NCBI RefSeq assembly: GCF_003226255.1
Contig: NZ_QJST01000002.1
Location: 62,001 to 126,000 of the forward strand
DNA length: 64,000 bases
Reading direction: 5' to 3'
DNA from: Idiomarina fontislapidosi
GTDB lineage: Bacteria; Pseudomonadota; Gammaproteobacteria; Enterobacterales; Alteromonadaceae
In this document: positions 60,980-64,000 of the stretch, piece after piece
Layout of the letters: each line of letters starts with the position of its first letter
Numbering within the stretch: position 1 is the stretch's first letter
Notes under the pieces: generated by a model
Seen by the model: the letters and a program-made list of their open reading frames with translations, nothing else
Databases searched by the model: none
What the model was told of the DNA's origin: nothing
Program-made: the position numbers and the translations under genes

Positions 60980-61789
60980 ATGAGAACCGCATTTTACGTC
61001 TCTGATGGAACCGCGCTTACGGCAGAGGCGTTTGGACATGCTTTGCTTTCGATGTTCCCCACCGAGTTTCGACACAAAACGTTACCTTTTATTGACACAC
61101 AAGCCAAAGCTGAAGCGGCTTGCAAGCAAATCCAACGCGCCGCTGAGGTTGATGGAGAGCCGCCACTTATTTTTCATACCTTTGTTAATGTAAAACTCAA
61201 ACAACGCATCACACAATGCGGTGGCATTAGTTATGACTTCTTGGATAACTTTGTTGGTCAAGTCGAGCACGAACTGGGTATAAAAGCGAAGCCTAAGACG
61301 CACCGAACACACGGCGTTCATAAGGATTACAACTTTCGGGTCGAAGCCATTAACTATGCATTGGACAATGACGACGGCAAAAAACTGAATCAGCTGGAGC
61401 AAGCGGATTTGATCCTAGTTGGCGTATCACGGACCGGAAAAACCCCGACGAGCCTCTATTTAGCGATGCAATATGGCATTAAAGTCGCCAACTACCCAAT
61501 AACCGAGGATGACAACTTTGAGCGACTCAGCCTACCCTATGAGCTGAAAATGCAACGCCATAAACTATTTGGCCTCACCTTAGACTCGCAACGTTTACAT
61601 GAAATCCGCAGCCAGCGACGCGAAGGGAGTCAATACGCATCGATGCAACAATGTCGATTTGAACTGTCTGAGGTAGAAAAATTATACCGCAAAGAGGCTA
61701 TTCCGTTTATTAACTCAACGCGTTTCTCGGTTGAGGAAATCGCCGCCAAAATTCTCGCTCAAACAAATCTTGAGCGTCGACGTTACTAA
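60980..61789 (+). CDS. ppsR: PEP synthase regulatory protein (bifunctional kinase/pyrophosphorylase) PpsR
   Basis: DUF299 enzyme that inactivates PEP synthase by ADP-dependent phosphorylation of the active-site threonine and restores it by phosphate-dependent pyrophosphorylation. The 269 aa contain the P-loop [15 protein letters not shown] and the family N-terminus [23 protein letters not shown]. coli PpsR has 277 aa. Head-to-head with ppsA. A terminator follows. Confidence 0.95.
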   Translation: MRTAFYVSDGTALTAEAFGHALLSMFPTEFRHKTLPFIDTQAKAEAACKQIQRAAEVDGEPPLIFHTFVNVKLKQRITQCGGISYDFLDNFVGQVEHELGIKAKPKTHRTHGVHKDYNFRVEAINYALDNDDGKKLNQLEQADLILVGVSRTGKTPTSLYLAMQYGIKVANYPITEDDNFERLSLPYELKMQRHKLFGLTLDSQRLHEIRSQRREGSQYASMQQCRFELSEVEKLYRKEAIPFINSTRFSVEEIAAKILAQTNLERRRY

Positions 61790-61810
61790 TATTTGCAGAG
61801 GTTAGAAACA

Positions 61811-61840
61811 AAAACGGCGACCTAGAGGTCGCCGCTTTAT
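61811..61840. terminator. Terminator between ppsR and the DUF1338 gene
   Basis: Stem CGGCGACC (61815-61822) / GGTCGCCG (61827-61834) with a TAGA loop, flanked by A-run on the left and CTTTAT on the right. It lies between converging genes; on the minus strand the A-run gives a good T-run. Confidence 0.85.
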
Positions 61841-61855
61841 CTAAGCCAAAGTGGT

Positions 61856-62653
61856 TTAGCTCGCGTTGGTGCTTTCAAAAATCTTATCCGCAGATGCCGC
61901 GACAAAGCCAGAATAGAGTTTACCGGGCTCGATTTCATAACGCTTCGCAAATTCGTAAAAACACGAAGGGATTTCGACCGTTTTGTCACTGAACTCAACC
62001 GGATGGTGGTTTGCCATGGTTGACGATTGTTCAAGATATACATCAGGTGAACCTTTGATTTCACCACCTGACGTATTGAGCTTGAAGCCATTGTCTTTTA
62101 GCGTCTGATTAACTTCTTCTAAATCGGTGTAACCTGGAAGCTGGTTAACACTCACTGTGAAGTGGTTCGCACAGAACCCAAAAGCAGCCATCCAAGCTGC
62201 ATACTCACTCTCTTCTAACAAGGCTTGGTAATCATCGTGACTCACTTGCCAATGGGTACCAGAGTATAAGAAATCGTCTTTCTTAACATCTTCTGGATTG
62301 ATATGGCTGACCATCTCTTTGACTTTTGCTTGCAAGCTGTCACTAAACTCTTCGGTCATCAATTCGCTGATAAATACTTTCGGCAACGTCGGATCGTCGT
62401 GCTCAAAATGCTTAGCGCGTAGCTTCTTAGCTTCAAAGTGGTAATCACCGCCCTCTTTGTAGCCTAAGTCCAAAAAGTGTTGCGCGAGCGCTTCTAAACG
62501 TACAGGGGCAATATCAAACGTTCGGAAAGCAACGTGATCGTTAACAATCGGATGCCCTTTTCCTAGCACTTCGTGTACTTTTGGAGCCGAAGGCGTACGA
62601 GAAATATAATCCTGCCAAAGACGTTCAAATAATTGCTCGACATGTTGAGACAT
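61856..62653 (-). CDS. DUF1338 protein, short form (2-oxoadipate dioxygenase-like)
   Basis: A 265-aa protein of the DUF1338 group, related to HglS (YdcJ), the Fe(II) 2-oxoadipate dioxygenase/decarboxylase of lysine breakdown, which is about 460 aa. The metal-site pattern is kept: His40 with Arg44 (DHVAFRTF, the HxxxR spacing of HglS), His164 (CANHFT) and Glu234 (CFYEFAKRY). It is thus a likely non-haem iron dioxygenase with VOC-like fold. The substrate is unproven. AAAGGATT precedes the ATG. Between ppsR and the DAHP synthase gene. Confidence 0.82.
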   Translation of the reverse strand: MSQHVEQLFERLWQDYISRTPSAPKVHEVLGKGHPIVNDHVAFRTFDIAPVRLEALAQHFLDLGYKEGGDYHFEAKKLRAKHFEHDDPTLPKVFISELMTEEFSDSLQAKVKEMVSHINPEDVKKDDFLYSGTHWQVSHDDYQALLEESEYAAWMAAFGFCANHFTVSVNQLPGYTDLEEVNQTLKDNGFKLNTSGGEIKGSPDVYLEQSSTMANHHPVEFSDKTVEIPSCFYEFAKRYEIEPGKLYSGFVAASADKIFESTNAS

Positions 62654-62702
62654 GAAATTTAATCCTTTTAACGTAAAAGTTATTCAAAAAATTAGTAGCA
62701 AA

Positions 62703-64000
62703 CTAGCCGTGCCCGTTACGTGCCGCCCCAAGTGATTCAGCCACTAAAAACGCTAACTCAAGCACTTGGTCAGCATTCAAGCGTGGGTCGCACTGGGTAC
62801 GGTAGCGGCTCGACAAGTCAGCTTCGCTAATTTGGTAAGCACCACCAGTACATTCTGTCACATCTTCACCGGTCATCTCTAGGTGAATACCGCCTGCATA
62901 GCTTCCTTCTGCTTGATGTACCGCAAAGAATTGACGTAACTCTTTATGTATGGCGTCAAAATTACGTGTTTTCAACCCGCTATCGGCTTTTGTTGTGTTG
63001 CCATGCATAGGATCACTTGACCACACCACGTTACGGCCTTCTTGCTGAACACGGCGCACTAAGCGCGGCAGGTTATCTGCTAGATTATCGGCACCCATAC
63101 GTGAAATCAGGGTAAGTCGACCCGCTTCGTTATCTGGGTTAACCGCGTCAATCAAGCGAATCAGTTCGTCGGGGTCCATCGTTGGACCAACTTTTACGCC
63201 AATCGGGTTGTGAATCCCACGCATGAACTCGACGTGAGCATGATCCAACTGACGAGTACGCTCGCCAATCCAAATCATATGCGCAGAACAGTCGTATGGA
63301 AGACCTGTCAGCGTGTCGGTACGTGTTAACGCTTGCTCATAAGGCAACAATAATGCTTCATGCGAGGTAAACAATTGCGTTTCGTGCAATGTCGCATTGT
63401 TTTCTGCGTTAATACCAAGCACTTCCATAAATCTCAGTGCTGATTGAATTTGCTCTGCGATCTCTTGATAACGCTCTTTTAGCGGGTTCGCAGCCAAAAA
63501 GCCCAAGTTCCACTTATGTACTTTATGTAAGTTAGCAAGACCACCTTGTGCAAATGCACGCAACAGGTTAAGCGTCGCCGCAGAGTGGTGATAAGCTTTC
63601 AGCATGCGCTCTGGATCAGGGGTACGGCCCGCTTCAGTGAATGCCATATCGTTAATAATGTCACCACGATAACTTGGCAGACTCACACCATCGATGGTTT
63701 CGAGGTCGCTTGAACGCGGTTTTGCATATTGCCCTGCCATGCGTGCAACTTTTGTCACCGGACACGAGCCCGCGAATGTCATGACAATCGCCATCTGCAG
63801 GATGACTTTGAACGTATCGCGTATTTTCGGCGCGTTGAAGTCCGCAAACGACTCAGCGCAATCGCCACCTTGAAGCAAAAAGCCTTCGCCGTGACACACG
63901 TCAGTCAGCTGACTGCGTAATGCACGAATTTCCTCGGCAAACACAAGTGGTGGAAATTGACTCAGCTGTGACTCAACTTGCTGTAAGTGTTCTTTGTTTG
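62703..64000 (-). CDS. Class II 3-deoxy-7-phosphoheptulonate synthase (5' end beyond window)
   Basis: Plant-type DAHP synthase, the first step of the shikimate pathway, joining PEP and erythrose-4-phosphate. The visible part has [24 protein letters not shown], the [11 protein letters not shown] loop, SDPMHGNT, and [18 protein letters not shown], with metal ligands Cys, His, Glu and Asp in the usual places. The frame is open through the right edge ([23 protein letters not shown]), so about 25-30 N-terminal residues lie outside. A GTG near 63944 is internal and not the start. Gene stops 49 bases before the DUF1338 start. Nearness to ppsA fits the PEP need. Confidence 0.95.
   Translation of the reverse strand, partial: NKEHLQQVESQLSQFPPLVFAEEIRALRSQLTDVCHGEGFLLQGGDCAESFADFNAPKIRDTFKVILQMAIVMTFAGSCPVTKVARMAGQYAKPRSSDLETIDGVSLPSYRGDIINDMAFTEAGRTPDPERMLKAYHHSAATLNLLRAFAQGGLANLHKVHKWNLGFLAANPLKERYQEIAEQIQSALRFMEVLGINAENNATLHETQLFTSHEALLLPYEQALTRTDTLTGLPYDCSAHMIWIGERTRQLDHAHVEFMRGIHNPIGVKVGPTMDPDELIRLIDAVNPDNEAGRLTLISRMGADNLADNLPRLVRRVQQEGRNVVWSSDPMHGNTTKADSGLKTRNFDAIHKELRQFFAVHQAEGSYAGGIHLEMTGEDVTECTGGAYQISEADLSSRYRTQCDPRLNADQVLELAFLVAESLGAARNGHG

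Noticed and set aside
63942-63998. GTG at 63944 as start of the DAHP synthase
   Set aside because: The frame continues upstream with family-like sequence ([18 protein letters not shown]) to the window edge.

Overview
This window looks like a 64-kb stretch of chromosome from a marine gammaproteobacterium, most likely Idiomarinaceae (Idiomarina / Pseudidiomarina type). The basis is inference from gene content. Gene order matches known gammaproteobacterial blocks (proQ-prc; pyrD-zapC-rlmKL-uup-rmf-fabA-lonH; cco-fixI-ccoS-uspE-ttcA; rluE-mnmA-hflD-purB-roxA; ppsA divergent from ppsR). There is also a strong load of peptide and amino-acid catabolism genes: an M14 carboxypeptidase, AGCS, NSS and NhaC transporters, PepN, the 180-kDa NAD-glutamate dehydrogenase and leucine dehydrogenase. 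Base composition is moderate and even. I see no insertion sequence, prophage, CRISPR array or integron.

Layout. 1-2900: an edge-truncated cytosolic M14 carboxypeptidase and an AGCS symporter with an inserted domain. 2929-7155: zinc-ribbon protein, YeaC, free-Met-R-sulfoxide reductase, a very acidic small protein overlapping proQ, then prc. 7228-12962: NSS and NhaC transporters, pepN and a DUF2835 protein. 13171-29004: gdh2, pyrD, zapC, a solitary initiator tRNA, rlmKL, a glutaredoxin-like protein, uup, a DUF3466 protein, rmf (58 codons), fabA and lonH. 29005-29531: the only long gene-free stretch, with several hairpins. 29532-38424: a more accessory section with a LysR regulator divergent from an azoreductase, a CPXCG protein, an RND pump without an outer-membrane partner, an exported SRPBCC protein, a fasciclin protein and a chemoreceptor. 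38578-47556: ccoNOQP, fixH, fixI, ccoS, a SafE-like protein, uspE and ttcA. 47553-54223: bax-like gene with a membrane protein (minus strand), then rluE, mnmA, hflD, purB, roxA. 54377-64000: leucine dehydrogenase, ydiJ-type oxidoreductase, ppsA, ppsR, a short DUF1338 protein and an edge-truncated class II DAHP synthase.

How it fits together. Peptides are cut by PepN and the M14 enzyme, amino acids enter with Na+, NhaC-type exchange may restore the Na+ gradient, and Glu/Leu dehydrogenases feed NADH to respiration ending in the cbb3 oxidase. PEP synthase and its regulator would supply gluconeogenesis and the DAHP synthase. A second theme is RNA and ribosome biology (ProQ, RlmKL, Uup, RMF, RluE, MnmA, TtcA, RoxA, tRNA-fMet).

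No clearly new multi-gene system was found. The best leads are: a 26-bp perfect palindrome filling the fabA promoter spacer; a 96-aa protein with about 30 acidic residues coupled to basic ProQ; the lack of fnr and ccoG in an otherwise canonical cbb3 locus; inverted repeats and a possible leader peptide before rmf; and the structured gene-free stretch after lonH.
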